A stretch of 64,000 nucleotides of DNA. Source: Ooceraea biroi (lineage: Eukaryota; Arthropoda; Insecta; Hymenoptera; Formicidae). The notes below the pieces were generated by a model. The model did no database searches. It was not told where the DNA came from and saw nothing but the letters and a program-made list of their open reading frames with translations. The stretch's first letter is position 1; each line of letters starts with the position of its first letter. The DNA lies in assembly GCF_003672135.1 (NCBI RefSeq), contig NC_039511.1, positions 6,908,464 to 6,972,463 of the forward strand. The letters run 5' to 3'. Below, one piece after another: positions 63,234 through 64,000 of this stretch. The position numbers and the translations under genes are program-made.

Positions 63234-64000
63234 CTCTCTCTCTCTCTCTCTCTCTTCTCATTCACTCACTCACCTGTACAGATTCGATGTTCTCATACTT
63301 GACGAATTGTAACTTGACAGATGAATAATTTCACCGTGGCTCAGATCGCACCTCACGTTTCCATCCACAAATCCACACCGAGTAATAAGCCAGAAGTTTT
63401 TTTCTGTCATAAATTGTCATCACGTATCGATACGCACTCGTATTTACTGACGTACTTGAGTGACAAACGAATCTATCGATTTATTATTGCTAGTCGCTAC
63501 CGATAAATTATTCGGCGACTGAAAATTATTCAAAGAAAGAAATACACATTACGCACAATCACAGTAATCGATCAGAAATTTTCTGGACACGTCTTTTATA
63601 AATTGTATCGCGTATCAACACTTTCACGTCCGGGAAATTGCTGATTTAAAAAATTTGTGACGATTCTGGCGTTATGTGGACCAGCACCATCCTGTTGAAA
63701 TACAATTTTATTTCTATTTATTAATGGTACTTCTTTCAGAAAGTCTGGCAGATTTTCCGTCAGAAATTCCATGTACGATGCGCCATTTAATGTTTCTGGA
63801 AGAATAACTGGGCCCAATATTTTTGTACCCATAATTCCAGCCCAGACGTTCAGTTTCCAATGAACTTGGAAATTTCTGAGTCGTGTCGGTCGAGGATTCT
63901 CGGCGTCCCACACATGCATATTGTGTGAGTTCAATATTCCTTCTCGCGTAAACAACGATTCATTGCTGAATATTACGCAAGACGGAAGTTTTGGATCTTC
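62942..64000 (-). mobile_element. Tc1/mariner-type element, runs off the right edge
   Basis: CAGGGTGATTCAGAACAACC at 62942 follows TA, as in Tc1/mariner ends. Minus-strand transposase at 63596-64000. Between lie CA and CT microsatellites (63199-63254). The other end is beyond the window. Confidence 0.7.
63596..64000 (-). pseudogene. Tc1/mariner-type (DDE_3-like) transposase, partial
   Basis: Minus-strand frame with ESLFTREGILNSHNMHVWDA, WKLNVWAGIMGTKILGPVIL, LPDFLKEVPLINRNK and FQQDGAGPHNA, the second catalytic Asp region of insect Tc1-like transposases. The N-terminus continues past 64000. At the left the frame leaves the family pattern after NQQFPGR and stops at 63596, so the C-terminal catalytic residue is missing. 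Confidence 0.75.

Noticed and set aside
1..64000. tRNA or rRNA genes
   Set aside because: No cloverleaf with A/B boxes or rRNA core sequence was recognised by eye; a covariance-model scan would be needed to exclude them fully.

Overview
This is a eukaryotic, almost certainly insect window, probably hymenopteran and ant-like. The evidence is spliceosomal introns with GT/AG ends, an interstitial TTAGG-type telomere repeat at 36361-36426, and a dense set of nested transposons of kinds typical of insect genomes. No rRNA, tRNA, CRISPR or bacterial operon was seen. The only host gene I can support is a Rhesus-type ammonium transporter (Rh50-like, + strand). Two clean exons lie at 37329-37472 and 52363-52528, separated by a 14.9 kb intron. 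Everything else reads as repeats, and much of the window is probably intronic to this gene.

Left block (890-36347). A P-superfamily (THAP) DNA transposon of 35.4 kb spans 898-36339. It has inverted ends and an 8-bp target duplication that matches at 7 of 8 positions. Its minus-strand transposase is split: THAP-like exons at 35720-36123 and the RNase H-like catalytic body at 3309-4975. Inside it lie a Gypsy element (5045-11281), itself hit by two DNA transposons, and a 21 kb Polinton/Maverick (11809-33075).

The Polinton is the centrepiece. It has terminal inverted repeats of about 400-500 bp and virus-like genes. A minus-strand array runs (5' to 3') ORF89, PLA2/minor-capsid, adenovirus-like protease, penton-like protein, double-jelly-roll capsid protein, ORF183. 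The plus strand has the packaging ATPase, a DUF8207-like protein, a small tail-fibre-like protein and the integrase with chromodomain. A protein-primed-type DNA polymerase B with a candidate 76-bp intron, and ORF219, lie on the minus strand. Nearly every gene carries stops or frameshifts. The protease is split by a 3.1 kb palindromic insertion, the polymerase by a 5'-truncated Gypsy, and the right terminus by an R1-like LINE whose removal restores a near-perfect 6-bp Polinton target duplication.

Right block (36348-52362). The Rh50 intron holds a set of nested elements: a TA-duplicating element (37538-51662), a pogo-like element, LTR fragments, a foldback element (40411-48407), a complete but degenerate Gypsy with 252-bp LTRs (41407-47488), and a small TIR element in that Gypsy's integrase.

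Distal block (52529-64000). A foldback element has arms built of short tandem subrepeats. It is followed by a mariner end, a CENP-B-type transposase with an inverted duplication, a pogo-like remnant, a two-gene CACTA-like transposon pairing a zinc-finger transposase with a CIDE-N-like protein (57840-62834, small introns), and a Tc1/mariner-type transposase running off the right edge.
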